In this document: piece after piece, positions 26,253 through 35,783 of the stretch | How the letters are laid out: every line of letters begins with the position of its first letter | Numbering within the stretch: the stretch's first letter is position 1 | Assembly: GCF_023283925.1 (NCBI RefSeq) | Contig: NZ_JAKIKX010000003.1 | Span: 1 to 64,000, forward strand | Direction of reading: 5' to 3' | Source of the DNA: Shewanella marisflavi | GTDB lineage: Bacteria; Pseudomonadota; Gammaproteobacteria; Enterobacterales; Shewanellaceae | Length of the DNA: 64,000 nt | The notes under the pieces: model-generated | What the model was told of the DNA's origin: nothing | The model's database searches: none | What the model saw: only the letters and a program-made list of their open reading frames with translations | Made by a program: the position numbers and the translations under genes

Positions 26253-27245
26253 TTAGTTATTTAAAAGATAACTATCAATTATTAACAGTTTGTAGGCAGT
26301 TTCCGTAACAGCGGCTAGAAAATTAACATCTATCTTGGATATGTCATCGCTAGGTTGGTGGTAATCCTTATGGGGTGGGACCCCGAAGTAGAGCCAGGGA
26401 ATGCCTGCTTTATGAAAAGGATAATGATCTGAAGCTCTTAACCAGTCGATACGTTGAATGGTTTTGCCCGCTTCGGGGGGATGATTGGCGCGAATACAGA
26501 GGTTGACGGTTTGTTCCAGCTCAGTCTTCAAGGTGTCGAATTGGCTAAATCCGCGACGCCCCTCGAGATAGATGCGGGCGTTACGTGCCGGTCGGCCTAT
26601 CATATCTAGGTTGATCACCAATTCGATCTGTTCTGGCACGAGCTGAGTGTCTGGCGCCATCAAACTGTCGACAAACGCCTTGGAACCATACAGTCCAGGC
26701 TCTTCAGCATCAGTGGCAATAAACAGTAGGTTGGCTTCTCTTGGTTGACTGGCTATGTGGGCAGCTATTTCCAGCAAGGCGGCGACACCAGATGCGTTAT
26801 CGTCGGCGCCGCCATAGAGTTTGGAGCCCTGTTTGCCTAAGTGATCATAATGGGCCACCACGACTCGCCAGCGGTCACTGGGCGCGGTGGCGGGTAGCGT
26901 GCCGATCACATTGGTGCCGATGCGAGTACTGAATTGATACTTGTATTCGAAATCGTGTGAAAATTTGCCCAGCCAAGGAGTGAGTCCTGCGCCCTGCATC
27001 GCCTCTATAATGTACCCTCGGGCGAGGACGGCCCCTTCTGTGCCTGTCTTGCGCCCCATGTAGACCGGAGAACTCAGCGTGGCGACCCGCTCATATAGCA
27101 TTTGTTGATTGGCCCAGGTGAGACGATACTCTTCGCTGCAGGTGGGCTGGGTATTGGCACAGCCCATTAGGCTCGCTGTAACTATGCACACAAGCAGCAA
27201 GTGGATCAGCTGACGAGCAGGGTCTGTGGCAAGAGGGGTTGTCAA
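26253..27245 (-). CDS. M28-family zinc aminopeptidase, lipoprotein
   Basis: The 330-residue exported metallopeptidase has a lipoprotein signal (LLVCIVTASLMGC, lipid Cys29). The M28 metal and catalytic residues are visible: His and Asp in VVAHYDHLGK, the bridging Asp in GGADDNASGVAALLE, the Glu pair in ATDAEEPGLYGSK, Asp in INLDMIGRP, and the final His in DYHQPSDDI. It would release N-terminal amino acids from peptides on the periplasmic or outer face. The start is TTG at 27245 with AAGGG ten bases upstream; no ATG is available before the signal peptide. The spacing to uvrA includes a terminator, so it is a separate unit. Confidence 0.85.
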   Translation of the reverse strand: MTTPLATDPARQLIHLLLVCIVTASLMGCANTQPTCSEEYRLTWANQQMLYERVATLSSPVYMGRKTGTEGAVLARGYIIEAMQGAGLTPWLGKFSHDFEYKYQFSTRIGTNVIGTLPATAPSDRWRVVVAHYDHLGKQGSKLYGGADDNASGVAALLEIAAHIASQPREANLLFIATDAEEPGLYGSKAFVDSLMAPDTQLVPEQIELVINLDMIGRPARNARIYLEGRRGFSQFDTLKTELEQTVNLCIRANHPPEAGKTIQRIDWLRASDHYPFHKAGIPWLYFGVPPHKDYHQPSDDISKIDVNFLAAVTETAYKLLIIDSYLLNN

Positions 27246-27306
27246 TTCAGTGATACCCTTTGGATGAAAACTCCTAACCTACCGAGGTTTGCTCAATAAA
27301 GGAAAC

Positions 27307-27336
27307 AAAAAAGCCAGCCCGGTGAGGCTGGCTTTT
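27307..27336 (-). terminator. uvrA terminator
   Basis: AAAAGCCAGCC, loop CGGTGA, GGCTGGCTTTT, followed on the minus strand by UUUUGUUU. It lies 18 bases past the uvrA stop. Confidence 0.88.
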
Positions 27337-27353
27337 GAAGGGTTGAGTTAGAA

Positions 27354-30179
27354 TTAACCCTTTAGCAGCGGCTTAAGGAAGCGGGCTGTGTGCGAACTCT
27401 TATGTTCTGCCACCTGCTCCGGCGTGCCGCTGACCAGTATGGTGCCGCCGCCCGAGCCGCCTTCTGGGCCAAGGTCGATGATCCAGTCGGCGGTCTTTAT
27501 CACATCCAGGTTATGCTCGATGACGACGATAGTATTGCCGTGAGCCTTGAGGCGGTGCAGCACATCCAGCAGCAGCTGGATATCGGCGAAATGCAGACCT
27601 GTGGTGGGCTCATCGAGGATATAGAGTGTCTTGCCGGTATCGCGCTTAGACAGCTCCTTGGCGAGCTTGACCCGCTGGGCCTCGCCGCCTGAGAGGGTAG
27701 TGGCGCTCTGCCCAAGGCCAATATAGGAGAGACCTACTTCCATCAGCGTCTGCAGCTTACGGGCGATGGCTGGCACGGCGTCGAAAAATTCGCGCGCCTC
27801 CTCGACCGTCATCTCGAGCACCTCATGAATGTTCTTACCTTTGTAGCGTACCTCTAAGGTCTCGCGGTTATAGCGCTTGCTCTTACAGGCGTCACAGGGC
27901 ACATACACATCCGGCAAGAAGTGCATCTCCACTTTGATCAGGCCGTCGCCCTGACAGGCCTCGCAGCGACCGCCCTTGACGTTGAAGGAGAAACGTCCCG
28001 GCTTGTAACCACGGGTTCTCGCCTCCTGGGTAGCGGCAAATAGCTCACGGATTGGGGTAAAAATTCCCGTATAGGTGGCCGGATTAGAGCGCGGCGTGCG
28101 ACCGATAGGGCTCTGATCGATATCCACCACCTTGTCGCAGTGCTCCATACCAGTGACTTTCTGATAGGGCGCGGGTTCATCTACCGTGGCACCGTTCAGC
28201 TGGCGATGGGCAATTTTATAGAAGGTATCGTTGATCAGAGTCGATTTGCCCGAGCCCGATACCCCGGTGACACAGGTAAACAGACCGACGGGGATAGTGA
28301 GATCGACGTTTTTCAGGTTGTTGCCCGAAGCGCCAAATAGCTCTATGACCTTGCTAGCATCGTACTGGGCGCGCTTTTCGCTTATCTGGATCTGCTTCTT
28401 GCCCGAGATATATTGGCCGGTGATCGAGTCGTCACAGGCAATGATCTCTTTTAGCGGACCGTCGCAGATCACCTGACCGCCGTGAACCCCAGCGCCCGGA
28501 CCGATATCGATAATATGATCCGCCATACGAATGGCATCTTCGTCATGCTCGACCACGATCACCGTATTGCCGAGATCCCTAAGGTGGATCAAGGTATTGA
28601 GCAGGCGTTCGTTGTCTCGCTGGTGTAGGCCGATAGAAGGTTCATCCAGCACATACATGACGCCGACTAAGCCTGCGCCGATTTGACTGGCGAGACGAAT
28701 ACGTTGGGCTTCACCGCCAGACAGAGTGTCGGCGGAGCGTGACAGACTGAGATAGTTAAGGCCGACGTTCACCAGGAAACCGAGGCGATCGCGCACCTCT
28801 TTGAGGATCTTCTCGGCGATCTGGGCTCTTTGCCCGCTTAGGGTCAGTTGTTCGAAGTACTCCATCGCCTCACCGATAGACCACTCGGTGAGTCTTGGTA
28901 GGTTGAGGTCTTCAATAAACACATGACGGGCTTCTTCCCGCAGGCGCGATCCGCCACAGCTCTGACAGGCCTGGGTATTGATATATTTGGCCAGCTCTTC
29001 GCGCACCGAGTTGGATTCGGTCTCGCGGTAGCGTCTGTCCATGTTGTTCAGGATCCCTTCGAAGGGGTGGTTGCGCACCACCACGTCGCCGCGATCATTG
29101 ATGTATTTGAAGGCGATACTTTCCTTACCTGAGCCATGCAAGACGATATTGCGTATTTTGGCGCTCAACTTCTCGAAAGGGGCTTCGACATCAAATTTAT
29201 AGTGCTCAGCCAAAGAGGTAAGCATTTGGAAATAGTAGAAGTTACGTCTGTCCCAGCCGCGAATGGCGCCGCCAGCCAGCGACAGTTCGGTGTTAGTGAT
29301 CACCCTGTCGGCATCGAAAAACTGCTGCACCCCTAAACCGTCACAGGTAGGGCAGGCGCCGGCCGGGTTGTTAAAGGAGAAGATGCGCGGCTCAAGCTCG
29401 GCCATAGAGTAACCACAGTGGGTACAGGCAAAATTGGCCGAAAAGAGCAATTCTTCGGTGTCACCATCCATAGATGCGACAGTGGCAATACCGCCTGAGA
29501 GTTCCAGCGCGGTTTCGAACGATTCTGCTAGGCGCTGCTGCAGATCATCGCGCACTTTAAAACGATCCACCACCACTTCGATGGTGTGTTTCACATGCAG
29601 TTCAAGCGTTGGAGGATCGGACAGATCGCAGACTTCGCCGTCGATACGGGCGCGAATAAAGCCTTGGGCGGCTAAGCTATCGAGCAGCTTAACGTGCTCA
29701 CCCTTGCGATCATTGATCACCGGCGCCAGCAGCATCTGCCGGCTACCTTCTGGCAGTGCCAATACCTTGTCCACCATCTGGCTAACGGTCTGTGCCGCCA
29801 GTGGTTGGTTATGAGTCGGACATCTGGGTTCGCCGACACGGGCAAACAATAAACGCAGGTAGTCGTAGATCTCTGTGATGGTCCCTACGGTAGAGCGCGG
29901 GTTATGTGAGGTCGACTTCTGTTCGATGGAGATCGCCGGGCTCAGACCTTCGATATGGTCTACATCGGGTTTTTCCATCAGGCTTAGGAATTGGCGCGCA
30001 TAAGCCGATAAGGATTCGACATAACGACGCTGCCCCTCGGCGTAGAGGGTATCGAATGCGAGTGAGGATTTTCCTGAACCCGACAGGCCAGTGATCACGA
30101 TTAGCTTATCTCTGGGGATCGTCAGGTTGATGTTTTTGAGATTGTGGGTGCGGGCGCCACGTACTTCAATCTTGTCCAT
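27354..30179 (-). CDS. uvrA: Excinuclease ABC subunit A
   Basis: The 941-residue damage-recognition ATPase of nucleotide excision repair has two ABC modules (Walker [11 protein letters not shown] near residue 31 and [10 protein letters not shown] near 640; [12 protein letters not shown] and [12 protein letters not shown] signatures). It also has CxxC zinc sites ([34 protein letters not shown]). Length equals the E. coli protein. It is divergent from a yajR-like gene followed by ssb, close to the E. coli uvrA/ssb arrangement. Only a weak LexA-like half site was found in the 200-base gap. Confidence 0.97.
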   Translation of the reverse strand: MDKIEVRGARTHNLKNINLTIPRDKLIVITGLSGSGKSSLAFDTLYAEGQRRYVESLSAYARQFLSLMEKPDVDHIEGLSPAISIEQKSTSHNPRSTVGTITEIYDYLRLLFARVGEPRCPTHNQPLAAQTVSQMVDKVLALPEGSRQMLLAPVINDRKGEHVKLLDSLAAQGFIRARIDGEVCDLSDPPTLELHVKHTIEVVVDRFKVRDDLQQRLAESFETALELSGGIATVASMDGDTEELLFSANFACTHCGYSMAELEPRIFSFNNPAGACPTCDGLGVQQFFDADRVITNTELSLAGGAIRGWDRRNFYYFQMLTSLAEHYKFDVEAPFEKLSAKIRNIVLHGSGKESIAFKYINDRGDVVVRNHPFEGILNNMDRRYRETESNSVREELAKYINTQACQSCGGSRLREEARHVFIEDLNLPRLTEWSIGEAMEYFEQLTLSGQRAQIAEKILKEVRDRLGFLVNVGLNYLSLSRSADTLSGGEAQRIRLASQIGAGLVGVMYVLDEPSIGLHQRDNERLLNTLIHLRDLGNTVIVVEHDEDAIRMADHIIDIGPGAGVHGGQVICDGPLKEIIACDDSITGQYISGKKQIQISEKRAQYDASKVIELFGASGNNLKNVDLTIPVGLFTCVTGVSGSGKSTLINDTFYKIAHRQLNGATVDEPAPYQKVTGMEHCDKVVDIDQSPIGRTPRSNPATYTGIFTPIRELFAATQEARTRGYKPGRFSFNVKGGRCEACQGDGLIKVEMHFLPDVYVPCDACKSKRYNRETLEVRYKGKNIHEVLEMTVEEAREFFDAVPAIARKLQTLMEVGLSYIGLGQSATTLSGGEAQRVKLAKELSKRDTGKTLYILDEPTTGLHFADIQLLLDVLHRLKAHGNTIVVIEHNLDVIKTADWIIDLGPEGGSGGGTILVSGTPEQVAEHKSSHTARFLKPLLKG

Positions 30180-30381
30180 CTGTCTCTCTGGTTGTGCCGA
30201 AAAAGAGACTGATTATCGCATAAAAATTGAGTTAGGTCATAGAAAAGCCAAGCTTGTGATCTAGCGATAGGCGAATGGTAATAGTGCATTTTGGTCGCAG
30301 CTTTTACTTTTCTTTTTGAGCTATTTCCATGCTTCATGATAAACTGCGCGACTTATTTATGAATACAGATCAGGGCGAACA

Positions 30382-31749
30382 ATGGCCAATAATGGACTGT
30401 CTAAGACTGAGAAAAGAGTCGCGTTTTCACTAGCCAGTGTATTTGGGCTGCGCATGATGGGCTTGTTTATGATCATGCCTGTCTTTGCGTTATACGGACA
30501 ACACCTTGAAGGCTTTTCTCCCTTATGGGTAGGCGTTGCCATCGGGGCATATGGATTAACTCAGGCCATATTACAGATCCCAATGGGGATCTTATCGGAT
30601 AAGTATGGCCGTAAACCTATCATTCTGATTGGTTTGGCAGTGTTTGCGCTGGGCAGCTTGTTGGCCGCTTCGGCCGATTCCATTTATGGTGTCGTTGCTG
30701 GTCGTGCACTGCAGGGAATGGGGGCGATTGCGGCGGCTGTGTTGGCGCTGGCTGCCGATCTGACCCGGGATGAGCAACGCACTAAGGTGATGGCTATCAT
30801 AGGGATGTGCATAGGTTTCTCCTTTGCCTTATCTTTGCTGGTTGGCCCTATTGTGGCTGAGCATTTAGGTCTTTCAGGCTTGTTTGCCATGACCGCAGGC
30901 CTTGCCCTGCTGGGTATGGTAATAGTGCAGCTGCTAGTGCCGACACCTATAAGTCAGGCCCCTAAAGGCGACACGGTCGCGGCGCCGGCTAAGCTCAAGG
31001 CGATGCTTACCGATCCTCAACTGTTTCGTTTGGATGCGGGGATCTTCATTCTTCACCTGGTATTAACCGCAGTGTTTGTTGCTTTGCCGCTGGATCTTGT
31101 CGATGCCGGTCTGGTGAAAGAGAAGCACTGGATGCTCTATTTCCCTGCCTTTGTGGGCGCTTTCTTCCTGATGGTGCCGCTGATCATCATAGGCGTGAAA
31201 AAGAAAAACACTAAGGCGACTTTTCAAGTTGCGCTGATGATCATGATTGCCGCCTTAGCTGCCATGGCAATGTTTGCCGATAGTCTGATGGTGTTGAGTG
31301 TGGCCGTGGTGCTCTTCTTTACCGGTTTTAACTATCTTGAGGCCTCCTTACCTAGCCTGATCGCCAAATTCTGCCCTGTGGGCGACAAGGGATCGGCCAT
31401 GGGGGTCTATTCCACCAGTCAGTTCCTCGGCGCCTTCTGTGGTGGTTTGCTCGGCGGTGGGGCTTACCAGTTACTGGGGGCGGCGGGCGTCTTTGCCGTG
31501 GCGCTTGGATTGATGTGTATCTGGTTACTGCTAACGCTGGGAATGCAAAACCCTGTGTTGTTAAAGAGCTATACCCTTGAAGCAGTGGTGGAAGGTAAAG
31601 ATCAGGCTCGCGCGATGGCGACTGAACTATCGCAATTGCCAGGGGTGGCCGAGGCCATTGTGGTACTTGAGGAGAAGGTCGCTTATTTGAAAGTTGATGA
31701 GCATTTCGATTTGAGACAGGCGCGAGCTGTGTTAGGCTCTTCCAATTAA
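30382..31749 (+). CDS. yajR: MFS transporter of the YajR type
   Basis: The 455-residue transporter has twelve membrane helices. MFS motif A is in GILSDKYGRKPII after helix 2 and GRALQGMGAIAAA lies in helix 4. Behind the last helix there is a soluble domain of about 65 residues (ARAMATELSQLPGVAEAIV, then EKVAYLKVDEHF), matching the ferredoxin-like YAM domain of E. coli YajR, a protein of almost the same length. The family is a proton-driven drug-efflux-like exporter with unknown natural substrate. It lies between uvrA and ssb, an order kept in several gammaproteobacteria. Confidence 0.87.
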   Translation: MANNGLSKTEKRVAFSLASVFGLRMMGLFMIMPVFALYGQHLEGFSPLWVGVAIGAYGLTQAILQIPMGILSDKYGRKPIILIGLAVFALGSLLAASADSIYGVVAGRALQGMGAIAAAVLALAADLTRDEQRTKVMAIIGMCIGFSFALSLLVGPIVAEHLGLSGLFAMTAGLALLGMVIVQLLVPTPISQAPKGDTVAAPAKLKAMLTDPQLFRLDAGIFILHLVLTAVFVALPLDLVDAGLVKEKHWMLYFPAFVGAFFLMVPLIIIGVKKKNTKATFQVALMIMIAALAAMAMFADSLMVLSVAVVLFFTGFNYLEASLPSLIAKFCPVGDKGSAMGVYSTSQFLGAFCGGLLGGGAYQLLGAAGVFAVALGLMCIWLLLTLGMQNPVLLKSYTLEAVVEGKDQARAMATELSQLPGVAEAIVVLEEKVAYLKVDEHFDLRQARAVLGSSN

Positions 31750-31823
31750 CACTTTATCGGCCGCAGGTCGCTCGTTTAAAGTGTACTTAATTTAGATTTG
31801 TAAGATTATCGCAGGAGATTTCA

Positions 31824-32486
31824 ATGGCCAGTCGTGGTGTCAATAAGGTAATTTTGGTCGGTAACTTAGGGAAAGATCCCGAGGTTCGTTACATGCCAAA
31901 CGGCAACGCCGTAGCCAACTTTACAGTGGCGACCAGTGAGTCTTGGAAAGACCAACAAGGTCAGATGCAAGAACGTACAGAGTGGCACAACATTGTAATG
32001 TACCGTCGTCTTGCTGAGATCGCCGGTGAGTACCTGAAGAAGGGCTCAAAAGTTTATCTTGAAGGCAAGCTGCAGACCAGCAAGTGGCAAGATCAGCAGA
32101 CAGGCCAAGATCGCTATAAGACAGAGATCAATGTCAACGAGATGCAGATGCTTGATAGCCGTGCTCAAGGTCAAGGCGGTCAAGGTGGTCAGCAAGGTTA
32201 TGGTGCACCGCAGCAGAACCAGTATGCGCCTCAGCAATCGGCTCCAGCGCCACGTGCACAACCACAATCACAACCACAGCCATCGGGCGCAGCACCTCAG
32301 GGTGGATATGGCGCGCCGCAGCAAGCGGCACCACAGCAAGGTTATGGCGCACCAGCGGCACCAGCCTACGCTCCTAAGCCACAGGCGGCGCCGCAACAAG
32401 CACCGCAGCAACGTCCTGCGCCGCAGCCTCAGCAAAACTTCACGCCGGATCTGGATGATGGCTGGGACGACGATATCCCGTTCTAG
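31824..32486 (+). CDS. ssb: Single-stranded DNA-binding protein
   Basis: A 220-residue SSB with an N-terminal OB fold ([42 protein letters not shown]), a Gln/Pro/Ala/Gly-rich disordered linker (about residues 115-205, longer than in E. coli SSB) and the conserved acidic tip DGWDDDIPF that recruits repair and replication partners. AGGAG precedes the ATG. Confidence 0.98.
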   Translation: MASRGVNKVILVGNLGKDPEVRYMPNGNAVANFTVATSESWKDQQGQMQERTEWHNIVMYRRLAEIAGEYLKKGSKVYLEGKLQTSKWQDQQTGQDRYKTEINVNEMQMLDSRAQGQGGQGGQQGYGAPQQNQYAPQQSAPAPRAQPQSQPQPSGAAPQGGYGAPQQAAPQQGYGAPAAPAYAPKPQAAPQQAPQQRPAPQPQQNFTPDLDDGWDDDIPF

Positions 32487-32510
32487 GATTAGGTCGACAA
32501 TCGTTTCGTT

Positions 32511-32537
32511 AAAACCCTGCCTTGGCAGGGTTTTTCT
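32511..32537 (+). terminator. ssb terminator
   Basis: AAAACCCTGCC, two-base loop, GGCAGGGTTTT and a U run, 24 bases after the ssb stop. Confidence 0.9.
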
Positions 32538-32669
32538 TTTTAGCGCCCGAATCTCTGTGGTTATGCAGGGATTGTATACTCGCGCTGGAGTGTTCATTTG
32601 CCGCCATGCGGTGTAAAATGCGCGCCCAGCCCCTAGAAGGGCACTGCTAAACTTGGGTTATCCTTATTT

Positions 32670-33659
32670 ATGTCATCTGCCACTATGCCAACTGCCATTA
32701 ATCGTACTTTCTCCATTGCGCCCATGCTCGATTGGACTGACAGACACTATCGCTATTTCGCGCGTCTCATGTCTTCAGAGTTGTTGCTGTATACCGAGAT
32801 GGTGACGACCGGCGCAATTATTCATGGCAAGGGTGACTATCTCGCCTATAACCTGGAAGAGCACCCGCTTGCTTTGCAGCTAGGAGGCTCAAATCCTGCA
32901 GATCTGGCCAAGTGTGCCAAACTGGCGGCCGAGCGCGGCTATGATGAGGTTAACCTTAATGTGGGCTGTCCATCGGATCGCGTGCAGAATGGCCGTTTTG
33001 GTGCCTGCTTGATGGCTGAGCCTGAGCTGGTAGCCGAGTGCGTGGCGGCGATGAATCAGGTGGTGGATATTCCGGTAACAGTGAAGACCCGCATTGGTAT
33101 CGACGACCTAGATAGCTACGAATTTCTGACTGAGTTTGTCGATAAGGTGAGCGCGGCCGGTTGTGACACTTTTATTATTCATGCCCGTAAGGCTTGGCTG
33201 CAGGGGCTCAGTCCCAAGGAGAACCGCGAGATCCCCGAGCTCGACTATGACAGGGTCTATCGCCTCAAGCGGGATTACCCTCAGCTGAGCATCTCCATCA
33301 ATGGTGGGGTTAAGACATTGGCTGAGTGCGGCGAGCATTTGACCCAGCTAGATGGCGTCATGGTAGGGCGTGAAGCGTACCAGAACCCATATATGTTAGC
33401 GCAGGTGGATCAGCAGTTGTGTGGCTCGGATAAGCCTGTGTTGAGCAGAGATGCCGTTTTGGAGAATATGATTCCTTATATAGAGAAACATCTGTTGTCC
33501 GGCGGACGACTAAATCATATCACTCGCCATATCACAGGTTTGTATCAAGGCGAGCCGGGGTCTCGGGCCTGGCGTCGCTATTTGAGTGAAAACGCTCATA
33601 AGCCTGGCGCAGGTATCGAGGTCGTGCATCAAGCGCGTGCCAGCATGGATGCTAAATAG
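32670..33659 (+). CDS. dusA: tRNA-dihydrouridine(20/20a) synthase DusA
   Basis: A 329-residue FMN enzyme reducing uridine 20/20a in tRNA D-loops. Signatures: [20 protein letters not shown], the catalytic segment [40 protein letters not shown] (DusA type), and INGGVKT for FMN phosphate. No convincing ribosome site is seen; ATG at 32670 or 32685 are alternatives. In E. coli pspG lies directly downstream of dusA. Here the sigma-54 operon described below takes that place. Confidence 0.95.
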   Translation: MSSATMPTAINRTFSIAPMLDWTDRHYRYFARLMSSELLLYTEMVTTGAIIHGKGDYLAYNLEEHPLALQLGGSNPADLAKCAKLAAERGYDEVNLNVGCPSDRVQNGRFGACLMAEPELVAECVAAMNQVVDIPVTVKTRIGIDDLDSYEFLTEFVDKVSAAGCDTFIIHARKAWLQGLSPKENREIPELDYDRVYRLKRDYPQLSISINGGVKTLAECGEHLTQLDGVMVGREAYQNPYMLAQVDQQLCGSDKPVLSRDAVLENMIPYIEKHLLSGGRLNHITRHITGLYQGEPGSRAWRRYLSENAHKPGAGIEVVHQARASMDAK

Positions 33660-33713
33660 GCGGATATAAAATAAGCCTTATTTAGTATGGGTTTAACCCA
33701 TATCTCATGGAAG

Positions 33714-33742
33714 AAGCCACTGCATTGTTAGTGGCTTTTTTT
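33714..33742 (+). terminator. dusA terminator
   Basis: AAGCCACT (33714-33721), eight-base loop, AGTGGCTT (33730-33737) and a run of U. It isolates dusA from the downstream sigma-54 unit. A second small hairpin, TATGGGTTTAACCCATA, lies at 33686-33702. Confidence 0.85.
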
Positions 33743-33770
33743 GTTTATTATTTAAACTAACCACCAAAAA

Positions 33771-33805
33771 TAGTGAAAATTACCAGCGGGTAGTGAAACT
33801 CACTA
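33771..33805 (+). promoter_or_regulatory. Two upstream activator sites, PspF-like
   Basis: TAGTGAAAATTACCA (33771-33785) and the perfect inverted repeat TAGTGA-AAC-TCACTA (33791-33805) start 20 bases apart, two helical turns, on the same face of the DNA. They resemble the TAGTG-type upstream sites of PspF as I remember them, and lie about 100 bases upstream of the -24 element, a usual enhancer distance. Confidence 0.65.
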
Positions 33806-33871
33806 TTTGTTGATTTTCGCTTTTCTTGAAAAATCCTTCACCGAATCATTGTTTTTAGATAAATGATTATT

Positions 33872-33884
33872 TATCAGTTGATTA
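33872..33884 (+). promoter_or_regulatory. Predicted IHF site
   Basis: TATCAG-TTGA-TTA fits the IHF consensus WATCAR-N4-TTR at every defined position. It sits between the activator sites and the -24/-12 promoter, where a bend is needed to bring the activator to sigma-54 polymerase. Confidence 0.6.
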
Positions 33885-33901
33885 CGTCTAAACGCCAAAG
33901 T

Positions 33902-33916
33902 TGGCACACCCTTTGT
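33902..33916 (+). promoter_or_regulatory. Sigma-54 promoter (-24/-12)
   Basis: TGGCAC-ACCCT-TTGTA compared with TGGCACG-N4-TTGCW. The GG and TTG elements have the required spacing, and the only departure in the -12 box is T for C. The first gene's ATG follows 41 bases downstream. Confidence 0.78.
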
Positions 33917-33957
33917 ATTGTCTAAGATGTCATAAACGAAATGGAAAGGAAGACATC

Positions 33958-34236
33958 ATGAACAAGCTAACTAAAGTATCGCTAATCGCCTCTCTACTAG
34001 TAGGTGCTAGCTTCTCTGCCTCGGCAGACGACTTTATCCCAACAGATATTACCGCCAAGCTGGAGCGTCATTTAGCCACTCAAATGCAAGAGATGATGGC
34101 CACCGCTCAGCAGGAACTTAGCCTATCACTGCAGGCGCAGTTGTCAGAATCACTGTTTGATACCAACGTCAAGTTGGCCGAAACAACGACAACAACTGAA
34201 GAAGCGCCAATGACGAGTGCAATGGTTAAGGAATAA
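33958..34236 (+). CDS. Small secreted helical protein, first gene of the sigma-54 operon
   Basis: A 92-residue protein with a clear signal peptide (MNKLTKVSLIASLLVGASFS, cleavage near ASADD). The mature part of about 68 residues is Gln/Met/Ala-rich and probably helical (ERHLATQMQEMMATAQQELS), with a Thr/Glu-rich tail. No family recognised. The ATG at 33958 has AAGGA nine bases ahead and is close to the sigma-54 promoter; the frame is open upstream but that part overlaps the promoter. A periplasmic role in envelope stress is inferred only from the promoter and neighbours. Confidence 0.78.
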   Translation: MNKLTKVSLIASLLVGASFSASADDFIPTDITAKLERHLATQMQEMMATAQQELSLSLQAQLSESLFDTNVKLAETTTTTEEAPMTSAMVKE

Positions 34237-34255
34237 CTCTGGTTAAGGAATAACT
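34223..34255 (+). repeat. 17-bp direct duplication across a stop codon and ribosome site
   Basis: TGGTTAAGGAATAACT occurs at 34223-34238 and again at 34240-34255 (period 17). The first copy encodes the last residues and stop (Val-Lys-Glu-stop) of the secreted protein; the second supplies AGGA and spacer for the next small gene. Confidence 0.9.
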
Positions 34256-34360
34256 ATGACTTATCTGTTTGAGTTAGCAGCACTATTACTGCTCCCTGTA
34301 TTGAGCTTCGCGCTCTGCGCAACCTTAGTCTGTACGTTGAAATGGCATAAGGTGTTATAG
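34256..34360 (+). CDS. 34-residue single-helix membrane peptide
   Basis: A short frame (MTYLFELAALLLLPVLS, ending LKWHKVL) with one hydrophobic helix of about 22 residues containing two Cys and a basic C-terminus. The ATG has AGGA at the right distance within the 17-bp duplication. It lies between genes of the same direction in the sigma-54 operon and resembles PspD-class small membrane proteins only in size and layout. No homologue recognised. Confidence 0.6.
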   Translation: MTYLFELAALLLLPVLSFALCATLVCTLKWHKVL

Positions 34361-34398
34361 CGGAAGCTCAAGAGTTTTTTGATGTAAGGACAAGCATT

Positions 34399-34605
34399 AT
34401 GAATATCGATGATCTGGTTAGAAGACTGAAAAATCCCCGTAGCATAGTGTGTGGTGTCGCGGCGATGACGGCGGATAAGTTTGCCTGGTCTTGTCTGTGG
34501 ACTCGAGTGGTTTGGGCGGTTGCAGCCTTTATGAATCCCGCCTTAGTGTTATTGGTTTATTTTGTATTGGCGCTGGTGCTGCCCAAGTGGAAACCCGGTT
34601 ATTAG
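34399..34605 (+). CDS. PspC-domain small membrane protein
   Basis: A 68-residue protein with the PspC pattern: a short basic N-terminus, then SIVCGVAAMTADKFAWSCLW (compare the PspC consensus of GVCAGLAEYFG followed by a Trp-rich turn), TRVVWAVAAFMNPALVLL, and a terminal VLALVLPKW. It has one amphipathic and one full membrane helix. PspC proteins sense inner-membrane stress and bind PspA/PspB. AAGGA lies eight bases before the ATG. It is shorter than stand-alone E. coli PspC (119) and lacks a cytoplasmic extension. Third gene of the sigma-54 unit. Confidence 0.75.
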   Translation: MNIDDLVRRLKNPRSIVCGVAAMTADKFAWSCLWTRVVWAVAAFMNPALVLLVYFVLALVLPKWKPGY

Positions 34606-34623
34606 TAAGTAGGGAATGATAGT

Positions 34624-34983
34624 GTGAAAGGACGTACAGTATTACATAAAGCACTGGATATCTTCTTGGTCTTGGGAGTCATTACCTTTGTCGCGGCGAC
34701 CATTCTGATACTAGGCCATTACTTTGAAGTCAGCTGGTTTTATATCACTCTCGAATCGCCCCAATGGATAGATATTGGTTTGTGGAGTAGTGCCTTGGTC
34801 AGCGCACTGTTACTGATTTTACTTTTATGGCTGACACTGGCATTTAGTTTTATCGCCCTGGTTTCTTCATTCTGCGTATTAAGCGCCATCGCCATGATGT
34901 TTGCGGGTTTTTCCCTATTTTGGTCACTACTTTTGTTATTGTTGGCCGCATGGGGAGTCGGGTTGGCCAGTCGAGTCGACTAG
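34624..34983 (+). CDS. Multi-spanning membrane protein, PspG-like C-terminal half
   Basis: A 119-residue protein with about four helices. It starts at GTG 34624 with AGGGA upstream. The C-terminal half (ALVSSFCVLSAIAMMFAGFS then LLLLLLAAWGV) resembles by eye the two-helix E. coli PspG (IIAALVVATAIMFLGG then LLLAIAVVW). PspG is a PspF/sigma-54 target encoded next to dusA in E. coli. The extra N-terminal half is unrelated to anything I know. The PspG relation is a hypothesis supported by promoter type and synteny. Confidence 0.6.
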   Translation: MKGRTVLHKALDIFLVLGVITFVAATILILGHYFEVSWFYITLESPQWIDIGLWSSALVSALLLILLLWLTLAFSFIALVSSFCVLSAIAMMFAGFSLFWSLLLLLLAAWGVGLASRVD

Positions 34984-34996
34984 CCAAGCTGAGTCA

Positions 34997-35734
34997 TTAT
35001 TTGCTGAGAAAGGCCTTAAACTTCGCCTTAGCCTCGTCGCTCTGTAATCTTAGGGCAAACTCTTCTAACTCCTTTAGCATCTGCTCTCTGATAAGTGCCT
35101 TATCGCCTCGGAGCAATTGACGACTGATCTTGAGTGCCTGAGGAGGTTTCTGTGCCAGCTTGATGCTTTGCGCCAAGGCGTAATTCATGAGTTCATCGCT
35201 TGGCACTGTTTGATTGATAAGCCCCATGGCTTGGGCGCTTTGAGCGTCGAAAGGTTCACCTAGCAGCAAGAGTTCATTGGCTTTGGTCTGGCCAACAAGG
35301 CGAGGCAGTAATAGGCTGGCACCTGCTTCTGGCACTAGGGCTAGATTGATGAAGGGCAGCTGAAACTTAGCCGTGTTGTCGGCATACACAAGATCGCAAT
35401 GCAATAGTAAAGTTGTGCCAATCCCAACTGATGGGCCAGCCACTGCTGCGACTAAAGGTTTAGTGAGATCAAGTAGGGTAAACAGGAACTTGAAGGTGGG
35501 GTGATTCGGTCCTAAGTCACTATTTTTTAAAAAGTCAGCAACATCATTACCAGAGGTAAAGCAATCACCTTCACCTTTAAGCAGAAAGGCGTTAATTCCG
35601 TTGTCGGACTCCCCTTGGATAAGGTATTCTGTGAGCCGAGTGTACATCTCAAGGTTCAACGCGTTGCGTTTGTCGGGGCGATTGATCGTGATGATGCGAA
35701 CGCCCTGCTCATCTTGAAATTGAATAGTACTCAT
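34997..35734 (-). CDS. Enoyl-CoA hydratase/isomerase family protein
   Basis: A 245-residue crotonase-fold protein with oxyanion-hole segments GEGDCFTSGNDVADF (about 53-67) and AGPSVGIGTTLLLHCD (about 97-112), and a Glu in LALVPEAGASLLLP, where the delta3-delta2 enoyl-CoA isomerase branch has its acid. Substrate unknown. It is convergent with the membrane-protein operon and divergent from the copper chaperone. AAGGA lies nine bases before the ATG. Confidence 0.85.
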   Translation of the reverse strand: MSTIQFQDEQGVRIITINRPDKRNALNLEMYTRLTEYLIQGESDNGINAFLLKGEGDCFTSGNDVADFLKNSDLGPNHPTFKFLFTLLDLTKPLVAAVAGPSVGIGTTLLLHCDLVYADNTAKFQLPFINLALVPEAGASLLLPRLVGQTKANELLLLGEPFDAQSAQAMGLINQTVPSDELMNYALAQSIKLAQKPPQALKISRQLLRGDKALIREQMLKELEEFALRLQSDEAKAKFKAFLSK

Positions 35735-35783
35735 TGGTCAATAATCCTTATAGGCAAATGGGGTTAAAAAGGAGTTTAAGGCA

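Noticed and set aside
30353..30368. LexA-like site between uvrA and yajR
   Set aside because: Only 11 of 16 positions match and the left CTG half is missing; it also lies next to the yajR start and far from uvrA.
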